Assembly (NCBI RefSeq): GCF_002115805.1
Contig: NZ_JFKC01000014.1
Location: 28,404 to 92,403 of the forward strand
Direction: 5' to 3'
Source of the DNA: Marivita geojedonensis
GTDB lineage: Bacteria; Pseudomonadota; Alphaproteobacteria; Rhodobacterales; Rhodobacteraceae
DNA length: 64,000 nt
In this document: positions 1-9,955 of the stretch, piece by piece
Layout: the number at the start of each line of letters is the position of its first letter
Numbering within the stretch: position 1 is the stretch's first letter
Program-made: the position numbers and the translations under genes
The notes under the pieces: model-generated
What the model was told of the DNA's origin: nothing
Seen by the model: the letters and a program-made list of their open reading frames with translations, nothing else
The model's database searches: none

Positions 1-33
1 AGGTCGCAGGTTCAAGTCCTGCTAGCCCGACCA
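1..33 (+). tRNA. tRNA 3' end, probably tRNA-Pro (cut by window edge)
   Basis: Only the 3' part is present. It shows a T stem GCAGG / CCTGC around the loop TTCAAGT, the acceptor 3' strand TAGCCCG, discriminator A and an encoded CCA ending at 33. The acceptor strand implies a C1-G72 pair with discriminator A, a combination typical of bacterial tRNA-Pro, and the T-arm resembles alphaproteobacterial tRNA-Pro. The anticodon lies outside the window, so the amino acid is inferred. Confidence 0.8.
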
Positions 34-142
34 ATCATCACACAGCTATCCTTGTCGCCTTCTACACCAGAGTGTGGAAAAACGCCTCGCATGGCGCGCA
101 ACTGCTTGCTATGCAAGGCGGAACGCGGATGAGGGGCATGGT

Positions 143-1222
143 ATGACGGGTGTATTGGCCAATCAGCAGATCACGGATCTGATCGATCAGGGTGTCATCG
201 CCTCGGACGTGCCGTTTGTCGATGGGCAGGTGCAACCGGCCAGCCTCGATCTGCGGCTGGGTACGGTTGCGTATCGTGTGCGGGCCTCGTTCCTTGCGGG
301 CAAAGGGCGGCTTGTCGAGGACAGGCTTGACGATTTCGAGATGCACCGCATTTCCCTTGAAGGCGGGGCTGTACTTGAAAAGGGCTGCGTGTATCTTGTT
401 CCTCTGATGGAACGGCTGGAGCTGCCTGCGGATATCAGCGCCGTCGCCAACGCCAAAAGCTCGACCGGGCGGTTGGACCTTCTGACCCGCACGATCACCG
501 ATGAAGGCACCGAATTCGACCGGATCGCTGCGGGATATACCGGCCCGCTTTACGCCGAGATCTGCCCCCGGTCCTTTTCGGTACTGGTGCGTCCGGGTAT
601 GCGTCTGAACCAGATCCGCTTCCGGACCGGACAGTCGATCCTGAGCGACGAGTCGCTGCGGGCGCTGCACGAGGCGGAAACTCTGGTGACAGGTGGACCG
701 GCCGTCATCAGCGACGGGCTGGGCTTCTCGGTCGATCTGAAGCCCGAAACCGGCAATCTGGTGGGCTACCGGGCAAAGCCGCATACGGGGGTGATCGATC
801 TCGACAAGCTCGGTCATTACGCCCCCTCCGATTTCTGGGAAGAGCTGCATACGACCAACGGGCAGATCATTCTTGACCCGGACGCCTTTTACATTCTGGT
901 GAGCCGCGAGGCGGTTCATATTCCACCTCAGTATGCGGCCGAGATGGCGCCATTCCTCGCGATGGTCGGGGAATTCCGAGTTCATTATGCCGGGTTTTTC
1001 GATCCCGGCTTCGGCCATGACGCGGCGGGCGGGACCGGGTCACGCGGGGTGCTTGAGGTGCGGTGCCACGAGGCCCCGTTTGTGCTTGAGCACGGGCAGA
1101 TTGTCGGGCGGCTGGTCTATGAGAAAATGGATCAGGCCCCGAGCCAGCTTTATGGCGCGGGGATCAAATCGAACTATCAGGGACAGGGACTGAAACTGTC
1201 GAAACACTTCGCGCCGGCTTAA
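143..1222 (+). CDS. dcd: 2'-deoxycytidine 5'-triphosphate deaminase (dCTP deaminase, long form)
   Basis: Deaminates dCTP to dUTP, feeding dUMP and thymidylate synthesis. The 359-residue product is about twice the usual Dcd length, as in the alphaproteobacterial form with two dUTPase/Dcd-like folds. The first fold carries QVQPASLDLRLG near residue 32 and the AKSSTGR segment near 100. The second ends with a FDPGFG segment near 290, which resembles the Dcd C-terminus. I chose the ATG at 143, preceded by a GAGGGG stretch; the frame stays open to 74, but the extra residues are unlike Dcd. It follows the tRNA and its stop overlaps a small gene on the other strand. Confidence 0.85.
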   Translation: MTGVLANQQITDLIDQGVIASDVPFVDGQVQPASLDLRLGTVAYRVRASFLAGKGRLVEDRLDDFEMHRISLEGGAVLEKGCVYLVPLMERLELPADISAVANAKSSTGRLDLLTRTITDEGTEFDRIAAGYTGPLYAEICPRSFSVLVRPGMRLNQIRFRTGQSILSDESLRALHEAETLVTGGPAVISDGLGFSVDLKPETGNLVGYRAKPHTGVIDLDKLGHYAPSDFWEELHTTNGQIILDPDAFYILVSREAVHIPPQYAAEMAPFLAMVGEFRVHYAGFFDPGFGHDAAGGTGSRGVLEVRCHEAPFVLEHGQIVGRLVYEKMDQAPSQLYGAGIKSNYQGQGLKLSKHFAPA

Positions 1223-1371
1223 CGGCGCGGATCCTGGTCCCGGGGAGCGGCGGATTTCCGACGCTTGGCCAAAGCATTCTGACCGGCGTTCATGCCGGCA
1301 TTGATGCCCGAATTGATCATGCGGCGCATCACAGTGCGCATGACCATGTTGATGATCGTATTGAGGTTCAT
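1219..1371 (-). CDS. small conserved hypothetical protein (50 aa)
   Basis: A 50-residue basic protein starting MNLNTIINMVMRTVMRR, rich in Asn, Met and Arg, with an Ala/Gly/Asn middle (INAGMNAGQNALAKRRK) and a charged tail. An ideal AGGAGG lies 6 bases before the ATG at 1371. The N-terminal half could form an amphipathic helix; there is no signal peptide. From memory, similar short proteins lie near scpAB in Rhodobacteraceae. It lies downstream of scpB on the same strand and its last codons overlap the dcd stop tail to tail. Function unknown. Confidence 0.65.
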   Translation of the reverse strand: MNLNTIINMVMRTVMRRMINSGINAGMNAGQNALAKRRKSAAPRDQDPRR

Positions 1372-1482
1372 ATCGTCCTCCTGTCTCGTTTGGCTGCCTC
1401 AGCTGGGGAGATAGGGGAAAAATACGACGATTTTCGGGCAGTCAGGCAGGGATTCTGCGGCGTTTTTTCCGACACCGGGCGG

Positions 1483-1524
1483 GCGATGCGTCGACGCATC
1501 GCGTCTTTCCGTCACCGGAAAGAC
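1483..1524. repeat. paired palindromes after scpB
   Basis: A perfect 20-bp palindrome GCGATGCGTCGACGCATCGC at 1483-1502 is followed with no gap by a second hairpin at 1503-1524 (arms GTCTTTCCG and CGGAAAGAC, loop TCAC). It begins 5 bases past the scpB stop, so it could act as a 3' stabiliser or weak terminator, but no T-run follows. The layout matches the array at 17374-17555. Confidence 0.75.
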
Positions 1525-1528
1525 GTGC

Positions 1529-2215
1529 TCAATCCTCGAAGAGTTCGGACTGGCCTTCTTCGGTTTCTTCCTCGGAATCCACGTCGCCTTCCCCCATCTG
1601 TGGCAGCGTGCCGGGCGGCGGGCGGTTCTCGAGCAGGCCCGCTGCGCGCAGTTCCTTGAGTCCCGGCAGATCGCGGGCGGATTCGAGACCGAAATGGTCA
1701 AGGAAATCCTGTGTCACCACAAAGGTCACGGGGCGGCCCGGTGTCATCCGCCTGCGGCCAAAGCGGATCCATTCCATTTCCAGAAGCTGGTCAACGGTAC
1801 CCCGGCTGACCGACACGCCGCGGATCTCTTCGATCTCGGCGCGGGTGACGGGTTGGTGATAGGCGATGATCGCCAGTGTCTCGATCGCCGCGCGGCTGAG
1901 TTTCCGGGTCTCAACCGTTTCCTTCTGCATCAGGAAGCCAAGATCGGGTGCGGTGCGGATCGCCCAGGCATCGCCCACCTTGACCACGTTGACGCCCCTG
2001 CCCTCGTACCGCTTGCGCAGATAGACCAGCGCTTCGGCGGCATCCGAGCCATGCGGCATTCGGTCGTTCAACTCCTTGACCGTCACCGGTTCAGCAGTCG
2101 CGAACAGGATCGCCTCGACCATACGTTCCTGTTCGCCCATCGGCGGCGCTTCGAACAGGCTTTGTTCGAGTTCGCCGTCTGTCTCTGTCTCCGCGATTTC
2201 GGTGTCGTCGCTCAT
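1529..2215 (-). CDS. scpB: segregation and condensation protein B
   Basis: ScpB (228 aa) dimerises and binds the ScpA kleisin to regulate the SMC ATPase in chromosome compaction and segregation. The sequence has the twin winged-helix pattern: the EAILFATAEPVTVKEL stretch near residue 34, and the RAAIETLAIIAYHQPVTRAEIEEIRGV stretch (residues about 108-135), diagnostic of ScpB. An acidic tail (residues about 205-228) is normal for alphaproteobacteria. Its ATG overlaps the scpA stop by four bases, so translation is probably coupled. Confidence 0.95.
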   Translation of the reverse strand: MSDDTEIAETETDGELEQSLFEAPPMGEQERMVEAILFATAEPVTVKELNDRMPHGSDAAEALVYLRKRYEGRGVNVVKVGDAWAIRTAPDLGFLMQKETVETRKLSRAAIETLAIIAYHQPVTRAEIEEIRGVSVSRGTVDQLLEMEWIRFGRRRMTPGRPVTFVVTQDFLDHFGLESARDLPGLKELRAAGLLENRPPPGTLPQMGEGDVDSEEETEEGQSELFED

Positions 2216-3000
2216 CGCCCATCTCTCCGGCGCAGTTCAATCGGGGCAAAGGTGTCGGACTGGCGCAGCTCTACCTTGCCTTCCTTGGCCAGCTCCAGCG
2301 ACGCGGCAAAGGTCGCCGCCGTGGCAGAGCGCCAGCGCACCGGGTCCACGTCCCAGCCATCGGGCATGTAAGACGAAATGTCGGTCCACGTACCGGCAAA
2401 GCCGATCAGCCCACGCATCCGTTCAAGCGCCTGTTCCATCGTGAACACCGCATCGCGGTCCATCACGAAGGGGCGGAATTCGTCTTTGGTGCGGATACGC
2501 GCATAGCCCTGCATCAGGTCAAGCAGCGTCGCGGTGTATTCCACCTTGCGCACGCGCTGCACCTCCTGCGTGATGCCACGGGCAAAGAAATCGCGGCCCA
2601 ACTGATCGCGTGCCATCAGTTTCGCGGCCACGTCGCGCATCGCCTGCAGGCGCTCCAGTTGAAAGGCCAGATGCGCGGCAAGGTCTTCACCCGACGGGCC
2701 TTCTTCGCTGGGGTCGGGTGGCAGCAGCAGACGGGATTTCAGAAACGCCAGCCACGCCGCCATCACGAGGTAATCCGCAGCCAGTTCGATGCGCAGCGCC
2801 TTGGCCTTTTCGACAAAAGCCAGATACTGCTGGGCAAGGTGCAGAACGGAAATCTTCCTGAGATCGACCTTCTGCGTCCGGCTCAAGGTCAGAAGCAGAT
2901 CGAGCGGGCCCTCGAACCCGTCCACATCGACGATCAACGCCTCTGCGGCCAGCCGTTCCGCAACGGCGCTGTCAGACCTGTCCGATGTCGCGTCGTTCAT
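2212..3000 (-). CDS. scpA: segregation and condensation protein A (kleisin)
   Basis: ScpA (262 aa) is the kleisin bridging the SMC heads in the condensin-like complex. The N-terminal motif DVDGFEGPLDLLLTLSRTQK (about residues 25-44) is the ScpA signature that contacts SMC; the C-terminal winged-helix region ends in FAASLELAKEGKVELRQ. It overlaps scpB downstream and the nagZ stop upstream by four bases each, so nagZ-scpA-scpB reads as one transcript. Length is normal for the family. Confidence 0.95.
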   Translation of the reverse strand: MNDATSDRSDSAVAERLAAEALIVDVDGFEGPLDLLLTLSRTQKVDLRKISVLHLAQQYLAFVEKAKALRIELAADYLVMAAWLAFLKSRLLLPPDPSEEGPSGEDLAAHLAFQLERLQAMRDVAAKLMARDQLGRDFFARGITQEVQRVRKVEYTATLLDLMQGYARIRTKDEFRPFVMDRDAVFTMEQALERMRGLIGFAGTWTDISSYMPDGWDVDPVRWRSATAATFAASLELAKEGKVELRQSDTFAPIELRRRDGR

Positions 3001-4010
3001 GCACCGCGCCTTTGCTCCAGTTCCGCAAGCTTGGCGGTGAGGGCGGCAATGTCAACATCATCCGGGGCGGTTCTGCGTGCAACTGCGGCCTCGGCGCGGG
3101 TCTGGCTTGCGGTGGGCATGGTGCCAATCCGATCCATCAAGGCGATGCGCTCGGCCAGATCGCCATTGCAGTGCAGGATCACGTCGCAGCCTGCGGCCAT
3201 CGATGCGGCGCCTCTTTCGGGAACAGTGCCCGACAGCGCCTGCATACCGATGTCGTCGGTCATCAGCAGGCCGGCAAAGCCCAGATCGTCGCGGATGCGG
3301 CGGATCATGCTGGGCGAAGTGGTGGCCGGGCCGGTTTCGCCAAAGGCGCTGTAGACCAGATGCGCAGTCATCCCCATCGCCACATCGGCAAAGGGGCGGA
3401 AGGCGGCGAAGTCGATGGCGTTCAGCGTTTCGGCGGTAACGTCGATGCGCGGCAGGTCGAGGTGGCTGTCCATCTGCGCAAGCCCATGTCCCGGGATGTG
3501 CTTGATGACGGGAAACACGCCACCCTGTTCGTGGCCGTCCACCACCGCGCGGCCAATTTTTACCACCTGGTCAGGATTTGATCCGTAACAGCGATTGCGC
3601 AGGAACGGGTGGGTTTCGGGCCGCGCCACATCCAGCATCGGCGCGCAGTTGGCGTCAATGCCAAGGGCCATCAACTCATGCGCGATGATGCGGTAGCGCA
3701 GGCGCATCCCCTCTTCGGCATTCGGCCCCAACGTTTCAACATGGTCGAGCGGCGGTAGCCATTCGGTGGCCAGCGGCGCGCGCAGGCGCTGCACACGACC
3801 GCCCTCCTGGTCGATGAAGATGGGCGCGTTCCAACCGACGGTGGCACGCAGATCGGCAGTCAGGGCGCGGATCTGATCGGCGGTCTCGAGATTGCGGTCG
3901 AAGAGGATGAAGCCGAACGGGTTGGCCTCGGCAAAAAACGCGCGCTCGTCCTTGGACAGGCGCGCGCCGTCGCAGCCATAAATGGCAGCTCCGAAGGGTC
4001 GGTGTGTCAC
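2997..4010 (-). CDS. nagZ: beta-N-acetylhexosaminidase (NagZ, GH3)
   Basis: Cytoplasmic GH3 enzyme that removes GlcNAc from 1,6-anhydro-muropeptides in cell-wall recycling. The 337-residue product shows the FIDQEGGRVQRL strand, the KHIPGHG catalytic loop near residue 168 (family KHFPGHG) and the nucleophile Asp in LLMTDDIGMQ near 250. I chose GTG at 4010 because it overlaps the stop of the SPOR gene in a GTGA, the usual coupling in this cluster, and because the family begins here (PFGAAIYGC). Upstream in-frame codons lie inside the SPOR gene. Confidence 0.92.
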   Translation of the reverse strand: MTHRPFGAAIYGCDGARLSKDERAFFAEANPFGFILFDRNLETADQIRALTADLRATVGWNAPIFIDQEGGRVQRLRAPLATEWLPPLDHVETLGPNAEEGMRLRYRIIAHELMALGIDANCAPMLDVARPETHPFLRNRCYGSNPDQVVKIGRAVVDGHEQGGVFPVIKHIPGHGLAQMDSHLDLPRIDVTAETLNAIDFAAFRPFADVAMGMTAHLVYSAFGETGPATTSPSMIRRIRDDLGFAGLLMTDDIGMQALSGTVPERGAASMAAGCDVILHCNGDLAERIALMDRIGTMPTASQTRAEAAVARRTAPDDVDIAALTAKLAELEQRRGA

Positions 4011-4993
4011 CGGCTGACCACAGGGATGCAGTCCGCGCCTTCGGCCACCAGGGCGGCACAGAAGCGCCTGGAGTCGCTCAGATCTTCGAACCCATGCGCC
4101 CGCAGACGGTAGAAGATGCGTCCGCCGGACGTGGCCTGTTCGATCACGCGGTCCTTGTCGTCTAGATATTCGCCAAAGCGGGCCTGAAGCTGATCCCACT
4201 GTTCGCGGGCGATGTCCGGGCTGTCATAGGCTCCGAACTGGACCAGACGGGTGCCGGACGGAATGTCCGAAGGATCGACCTCTGCCGTTCCGGAGGCGGC
4301 AGCCTGAATCGGAGCCGAGAGCGACGCAAGCTGCAGGTCTGCAGGCCGCTGTGCAGGACGCAGGGAGCGCGCGACACCCGGCACGGACACGGGGATGATC
4401 GGCGTGGTGGAGGCGACCTCCTGTTCGGCGTCGGTGTCGAACACACCGGTTTCGGGGGCCGGTTCAATATCGGTCAGCGGCGTGGCGTTGGCGGCGATCT
4501 GATCGGCCAGCGCCTTTATCGGATCGTCAGCATTGGCGATATCGGTCAGGGCCAGCGCCGGGGCTTCGCTGTCGGCATCTTCGCGCAGCGAAGCGAGTGC
4601 CAGTTGCTCCTGTTCGCTCAGCTCGGGCTGCGGTGCATCGGCCAGTTCGGCCACCGGCAGGTCCTCATCCGTCAGGTCGAGCGGTTGCGGTGCAAGTACG
4701 ATCTGATCGGGCGGCGGAGCGGAGGTGCCGGTTCCGGCAACGTTGTTGACCGCCAGCCCTTCGTGGCGGGCAATCTGGCCGCCGGGGTTTTCAGGGGCCA
4801 CGCGCATCGGGCCTTCAATCGCCCGCACCACAGGGACGCCGGACACGTCCCGCATGATGAGCCGATACCCCCAAACCGATACGCCAACAATCAACGCCAG
4901 CGACATCGCCGCGCCCAGCCAGTTGGCTGCCGTGGCGAGGTTGCCGGACGTTCTTTCCCCCCGAACGGGGGCCGTCACTTGCATGTCTGCCAT
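4007..4993 (-). CDS. SPOR domain-containing membrane protein
   Basis: A 328-residue protein with a short cytoplasmic N-terminus, one transmembrane segment at about residues 24-46 (AANWLGAAMSLALIVGVSVWGY) and a long acidic, Ala/Pro-rich linker. A C-terminal SPOR domain covers about residues 245-325 (RLVQFGAYDSPDIAREQWDQ). SPOR domains bind glycan strands stripped of stem peptides at the division septum, so a role at the divisome or in wall remodelling is likely. That fits its place between argS and nagZ. Topology is type II, with the SPOR domain in the periplasm. Confidence 0.88.
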   Translation of the reverse strand: MADMQVTAPVRGERTSGNLATAANWLGAAMSLALIVGVSVWGYRLIMRDVSGVPVVRAIEGPMRVAPENPGGQIARHEGLAVNNVAGTGTSAPPPDQIVLAPQPLDLTDEDLPVAELADAPQPELSEQEQLALASLREDADSEAPALALTDIANADDPIKALADQIAANATPLTDIEPAPETGVFDTDAEQEVASTTPIIPVSVPGVARSLRPAQRPADLQLASLSAPIQAAASGTAEVDPSDIPSGTRLVQFGAYDSPDIAREQWDQLQARFGEYLDDKDRVIEQATSGGRIFYRLRAHGFEDLSDSRRFCAALVAEGADCIPVVSR

Positions 4994-5066
4994 GTTCGCC
5001 TCTTTCCCCGGTGGTCGTTGCCACCGGTGGTTCTTGCCTTTGCCTCAGCCGGTCATGGCGCTTTTG

Positions 5067-6812
5067 TCAGCGCATTTCTTCGACCGGTGTGACGCCCAAG
5101 ATACCAAGACCGGCAGAAATAACAACAGAGACGGACCGCGCGAGGGCGATTTTCGCCTGTGTGGCCTCGGTGTTGCCTTCCTGCAAAAAGCGCAGTTCGG
5201 GCACGTCGTTGCCCTTGTTCCACAGCGCGTGCAGGTCGGAGGCGAGTTCGTAGAGGTAGAACGCGACGCGGTGCGGCTCGTTCGTGCGGGCAGCGATCTC
5301 GACCAGACGCGGCCATTCCGCCAATTTGCGTGCGACGGCCAGTTCACTGTCATGGGTCATGCCGGACAGATCGACACCGGCCAGCGTTGCGTCATCAACC
5401 GCGACGCCGGCCTCGGTCGCCTTGCGCAGCACCGAATGGACCCGTGCGTTGGCGTATTGCACGTAAAAGACCGGATTGTCCTTCGACTGCTCCAGCACCT
5501 TGTCAAAGTCGAAATCCAGCGGCGCGTCGTTCTTGCGGGTGAGCATCACGAACCGCGTCACGTCGGGGCCGACCTCGGACACCACGTCACTCAGAGTGAC
5601 AAAGGTCCCTGCCCGCTTGGACATCTTATAGGGCTCGCCGTTCTTGAAGAGCTTCACAAGCTGGGTCAGCTTGATGTCGAGAGGGGTTTTCCCATCCGAC
5701 AGCGCGCTGACGGCCGCTTTCATCCGTTTGACATAGCCACCGTGATCGGCGCCGAAGACGTCGATCAGAAGGTCATAGCCGCGCTGCACCTTGTCATAGT
5801 GATAGGCGATGTCGGGGGCGAAATAGGTCCAAGACCCGTCCGACTTCATGATCGGACGGTCGACATCATCGCCATGTGCGGTCGACTTGAAGAGCGTCTG
5901 TTCGCGCGGTTCCCAGTCCTCGGGCTTCTTGCCCTTGGGCGGTTCCAGCACGCCGCGATAGATCAGGCCCTTGTCCCGAAGGCTGTCGATGGCTGCTTCG
6001 ATCAGTCCCGTCCCATAGAGGGATTTTTCGCTGAAGAACTTGTCCATTTTGACGCCCAGCAGACCCAGGTCATGACGGATCAGGTCCATCATGGCATCGG
6101 TGGCGAAGTTGCGCACTTCGTCCAGCCACTCTTCTTCCGGCGCGTCGAGGAACTTGTCTCCGACTTTGGCTTTCAGCGTTTCACCAACTTCGATGAGGTA
6201 ATCGCCGGGGTAGCTGCCATCAGGCCAATCGACGCTGAGATCATGGGCTTCCTGGTAGCGCAGGTAAACCGACCGAGCCAGAACATCGACCTGTGCGCCG
6301 CCGTCATTGATGTAGTATTCCCGCGTGACGTCATAGCCCGCGTAATCCAGAAGCGATGCCAGCGCGTCGCCGAACACCGCCCCCCGCGTGTGGCCGACAT
6401 GCAGCGGGCCGGTAGGATTGGCCGAGACGTATTCCACATTCACGCGCTTGCCCTGCCCCATGTCCGATTTGCCGTACGCGGCACCGGAGGTCAGGATGGC
6501 CTTGGGCAGTCCCTGCCAGACCGCATTGCCCAGACGCAGGTTGAGAAACCCCGGACCGGCGACTTCGGCAGACGAAATGCGCGCGTCCTCGGCCAGCTTT
6601 CCGGCCAGCGCATCTGCGATATCGCGCGGTTTCTGCCCGGCAGGTTTCGCCAGCACCATCGCGGCGTTGGTTGCCATGTCACCGTGCAGCGGATCGCGCG
6701 GCGGTTCGACCGTCACGTTGGCAAAGTCGAGGCCGTCTGGAAGCGCGCCTTCGGCGACCATCGCGTTCAGGCTGTCGATCACAAGCGCCCGGATATCGGA
6801 AAAGAGGTTCAT
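5067..6812 (-). CDS. argS: arginine--tRNA ligase
   Basis: Class I arginyl-tRNA synthetase, 581 aa. It shows the HIGH signature as HVGHT (in [13 protein letters not shown], near residue 133), the KMSKS loop as KMSKR near 395, and a C-terminal anticodon-binding DALR-type helical domain ending in [13 protein letters not shown]. The start ATG at 6812 has AAAGGA upstream. The SPOR gene begins 73 bases downstream. Length is normal. Confidence 0.97.
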   Translation of the reverse strand: MNLFSDIRALVIDSLNAMVAEGALPDGLDFANVTVEPPRDPLHGDMATNAAMVLAKPAGQKPRDIADALAGKLAEDARISSAEVAGPGFLNLRLGNAVWQGLPKAILTSGAAYGKSDMGQGKRVNVEYVSANPTGPLHVGHTRGAVFGDALASLLDYAGYDVTREYYINDGGAQVDVLARSVYLRYQEAHDLSVDWPDGSYPGDYLIEVGETLKAKVGDKFLDAPEEEWLDEVRNFATDAMMDLIRHDLGLLGVKMDKFFSEKSLYGTGLIEAAIDSLRDKGLIYRGVLEPPKGKKPEDWEPREQTLFKSTAHGDDVDRPIMKSDGSWTYFAPDIAYHYDKVQRGYDLLIDVFGADHGGYVKRMKAAVSALSDGKTPLDIKLTQLVKLFKNGEPYKMSKRAGTFVTLSDVVSEVGPDVTRFVMLTRKNDAPLDFDFDKVLEQSKDNPVFYVQYANARVHSVLRKATEAGVAVDDATLAGVDLSGMTHDSELAVARKLAEWPRLVEIAARTNEPHRVAFYLYELASDLHALWNKGNDVPELRFLQEGNTEATQAKIALARSVSVVISAGLGILGVTPVEEMR

Positions 6813-6868
6813 GTCACACGTCCTTTGTTCGGGACGTCCTCTACCACCTTGGCGCGCGGCGTCAAATG

Positions 6869-8698
6869 TTAGGCTTGGCCTTCCGCCTTTGCGCGGTGTT
6901 CTTTCATCGGCAGCATTGCGATCAGACGCGTTCCACGGGCGTCTTTAGGGGTGGTCTTGGGCCCGAGAATACGCAGTGTGCCGCGCGGACCGATATCCGC
7001 GATCGGGATGCCTTCGGGATGGGTGTTGTACCAATCCTCAAGGGTGAATTCCTCGGACAGCGTGGTGGAGCGGAACTCCCACCCGTCCCACATGCGGCGC
7101 TGCACCTGCCAATAGGTTTCGCCCGCGCCAAGCGCCCGCCCGCCCAGTTTCGGCGGCAGGGCATAGCGTGCCGATTCCGAGGTTTCGCGGTTCAGCTGGT
7201 AGACGTTTTCCCGACCGAATTCCGGCGCGAGGTCAGTGGCGACCAGAGTGTTGTAGGCGTCGTTGTCCGTGGCGGCGATCACCGTCTCATAGGCCATCAG
7301 GTCCAACCGGTGTTCAGCCCCTTCGGACAGGATATCGCCGGTGTAGATACTCAGACCCGCCTCGCGTGCCTCGCGCAGATGGCTGCGGTTCGGATCCGAG
7401 ATCATAACCGGAAGGTCGAGTTTCTTCAGCAGCTTGCCGAACTCGACCGTCCAGCGGTTACCGCCAACCAGCAGCACGCCCGGAGTGGTCGAGGCGGTGA
7501 GGCCCAGCAACTGCGCGAGTGGCTTCAGTGAGAAGCCATGCAGCAGCACGGTGCCGGCCACCAACGCGAAGGCCAGGGTCGAGATCCGGGCGGCATCCTC
7601 GATACCGGCCTGCACGAGGCGTTCCCCGAACAGCCCGGCCACCGCGACAAGCACCACGCCGCGCGGCCCGGTGAAGGCCACCAGCAGCCGCTCTGCCCAG
7701 GGCACGTTCGAGAAAGCAAGCGAAATCAGAACGGTGACGGGACGGGCAATCAGGATCACCGCCACAACGGTGGCCAGCGTCTGCCAGTTCATGCTCAGCA
7801 GGGTCTCGCGGCTCATGTTCGCGGCCAGCAGGATGAAAACGCCGGACACCAGAAGGATGGTCGCGTGTTCCTTGAAGCGGTGCATTTCGGCGTGGCTGGG
7901 CAGATGGGAATTCGCGATCCAGACGCCCATGATGGTCACGGCCAGCAATCCGCTTTCATGCAGAAGCGAATCCGTGGCCGCGAAGGCCACCAATACGCTC
8001 ACGAAGAGAACCGGAACCTTCATGTATTCCGGCACCCAGCCGCTTGAGAATGATTTCGCGATGCCCCACCCGGCCGCGATGCCGACAAGGGTCGCCACCA
8101 CAACGCCTATGGCAAGGGTCCAGACGACCTCTTCAACCGTGGCCGCGGTCTGCCAGACGAGAACCACCTCGAAGGCCAGCACGGCGGCCAGCGCGCCAAC
8201 GGGATCGTTGACAATGGCTTCCCATTGCAGGAGCGCCGCAGGACGGCGTTTGAGCCGAGCCTGTCGCAGCAGGGGCGCAATCACCGTCGGGCCGGTGACG
8301 ATCATGATTCCCCCGAACACAGACGCCGCAGCCCAGCTCAGCCCGCCAACGTAGTGCAGCACCGATGCCGACAGCAGCCAGCCGATGGGGCCACCGATGA
8401 TGACCAGCCGCTTCACCCCGACCGCAGCATCCGCAAGCGACTTGAAATTGAGTGTCAGCCCACCTTCGAAAAGAATGATGGCTACGGCGATGGCCACAAT
8501 CGGTTGGAGCAGATCGCCCATGGCCACCGACGGGTCGAGAACCCCGAACACCGGCCCAACCAGAAGCCCGGCCAGCAGCATCAGAACAATTGCCGGAAGA
8601 TTGAGCCGCCACGCAAGCCATTGCGCCCCAACGCCCAAAGCGCCGACCAATGCAAAAGCGGTGACCGGGTTCATGCCGGCGTCTGCGGGTGTTGCCAC
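6869..8698 (-). CDS. CPA-type sodium:proton antiporter with TrkA-N/RCK domain
   Basis: A 609-residue cation:proton antiporter. The N-terminal ~390 residues form about 12 hydrophobic segments typical of the Na+/H+ exchanger fold (for example [17 protein letters not shown] and [14 protein letters not shown]). From about residue 405 a Rossmann TrkA-N domain follows ([20 protein letters not shown]), which usually senses nucleotides. The start is a GTG at 8698, with AGAGGA eight bases upstream. The dGTPase gene ends 12 bases upstream. It probably helps marine cells handle Na+ or K+ and pH; the ion is not known. Confidence 0.88.
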   Translation of the reverse strand: MATPADAGMNPVTAFALVGALGVGAQWLAWRLNLPAIVLMLLAGLLVGPVFGVLDPSVAMGDLLQPIVAIAVAIILFEGGLTLNFKSLADAAVGVKRLVIIGGPIGWLLSASVLHYVGGLSWAAASVFGGIMIVTGPTVIAPLLRQARLKRRPAALLQWEAIVNDPVGALAAVLAFEVVLVWQTAATVEEVVWTLAIGVVVATLVGIAAGWGIAKSFSSGWVPEYMKVPVLFVSVLVAFAATDSLLHESGLLAVTIMGVWIANSHLPSHAEMHRFKEHATILLVSGVFILLAANMSRETLLSMNWQTLATVVAVILIARPVTVLISLAFSNVPWAERLLVAFTGPRGVVLVAVAGLFGERLVQAGIEDAARISTLAFALVAGTVLLHGFSLKPLAQLLGLTASTTPGVLLVGGNRWTVEFGKLLKKLDLPVMISDPNRSHLREAREAGLSIYTGDILSEGAEHRLDLMAYETVIAATDNDAYNTLVATDLAPEFGRENVYQLNRETSESARYALPPKLGGRALGAGETYWQVQRRMWDGWEFRSTTLSEEFTLEDWYNTHPEGIPIADIGPRGTLRILGPKTTPKDARGTRLIAMLPMKEHRAKAEGQA

Positions 8699-8710
8699 GA
8701 TAATTTCCTC

Positions 8711-9871
8711 TTATGACCTTGCCGAAATCACGTCGGTACCCGTCAGGCGCGCATGCTCCTGCAGGGCGAACCGATCGGTCATCCCGGCAATGTAGTCCGA
8801 AACGATGCGTGCGAGTTCCGTGTCGGACTGAATTTCCGCAACGTCCTTGCGCCATTGCTTGGGCAAAAGCGACGGGTCGGACATGAACATCGGGAAAAGC
8901 TCGTTGATGACCTTGGTCACCTGCGCCCGCATCTCGACCACCCCCGGCGCGCGGTACATGCGGTGGAACAGAAAATCCCTGATCACTTTGAGATCGGACC
9001 AGAGAGAGGGGGTGAACTGGACCATCATGCGCCCCGCCGCGCGGATGTCCTCGGGCGAGTGCGGGTCGAGGTCTTTCAGGTTGGCTCGGGTGACGTTGAT
9101 CACATCGCTGACCAGCACACCGAAGAAACGGCGCAGGGCTTCGTGTCTGCGGCGGTAATAATTCAGGCCTGGATAAAGGCGATCCACTTTGGAAAAACAA
9201 TCACTTACGATGGGAAGTTCAGCCAGTTCATCGGTTGAAAACAGCTCGGCCCGCAAGCCGTCATGCAGGTCGTGGTGGTTGTAGGCGATGTCATCGGCAA
9301 GTGCTGCAACCTGAGCTTCGGCGCTGGCATGGGTGTGCAGTTCCAGATCGTGCCGGGCATTGTAGGCGGCCAGCGCGTGGGGGATCGGCTCCCCCACCGG
9401 GCCATTGTGTTTTGCAATGCCTTCAAGGGTTTCCCAGGTGAGGTTCAACCCATCGAAATCGGCATAATGCCTCTCTAACGCGGTCACGATGCGGATCGCC
9501 TGAGCGTTGTGATCGAACCCGCCATAGGGCTGCATCAGCGCATCCAGCGCGTCCTCTCCGGTGTGACCAAAGGGCGTGTGCCCCAGATCATGCGCCAATG
9601 CCACGGCCTCGGTCAGTTCAAGATCGAGGTCCAGTGTCTTGGCGATGGTCCGTGCCACCTGCCCGACCTCGATGGAATGGGTCAGCCGGGTACGGAAGTA
9701 ATCGCCTTCATGTTCGATGAAGACCTGTGTCTTGTGTTTCAGCCGCCGAAACGCTGAAGCATGGATGATCCTGTCCCGGTCGCGCTGGAAGCACGAACGG
9801 AATTCGCTTTCCTCTTCCGGGTAGAGCCTGCCCCGCGACCTGCCCGGATCGCATGCATATTGCGCCGTCAT
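8711..9871 (-). CDS. dgt: deoxyguanosinetriphosphate triphosphohydrolase-like protein
   Basis: HD-domain phosphohydrolase of the dGTPase family (386 aa), which hydrolyses dNTPs to nucleosides and triphosphate. Metal-binding residues are visible as RLKHKTQVF..RLTHSIEV (about residues 43-68) and the HD motif LAHDLGHTPFGHTGED near 91. This is the type-2 short form common in alphaproteobacteria, so the substrate range may be wider than dGTP. It is divergent from erpA, with the two starts 84 bases apart. Confidence 0.93.
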   Translation of the reverse strand: MTAQYACDPGRSRGRLYPEEESEFRSCFQRDRDRIIHASAFRRLKHKTQVFIEHEGDYFRTRLTHSIEVGQVARTIAKTLDLDLELTEAVALAHDLGHTPFGHTGEDALDALMQPYGGFDHNAQAIRIVTALERHYADFDGLNLTWETLEGIAKHNGPVGEPIPHALAAYNARHDLELHTHASAEAQVAALADDIAYNHHDLHDGLRAELFSTDELAELPIVSDCFSKVDRLYPGLNYYRRRHEALRRFFGVLVSDVINVTRANLKDLDPHSPEDIRAAGRMMVQFTPSLWSDLKVIRDFLFHRMYRAPGVVEMRAQVTKVINELFPMFMSDPSLLPKQWRKDVAEIQSDTELARIVSDYIAGMTDRFALQEHARLTGTDVISARS

Positions 9872-9955
9872 CGCAGCACCGCCTGTTCTTGTTCCCTGTC
9901 CCGGGCGCCCTTATATTCAGATCAGTGCACAATTCAAAGCGAACCCGAGGGTGAC

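Noticed and set aside
4725..6872. Long open frame antisense to argS
   Set aside because: Shadow of the argS codon pattern in GC-rich DNA; Arg/His/Gln-rich with no domain.
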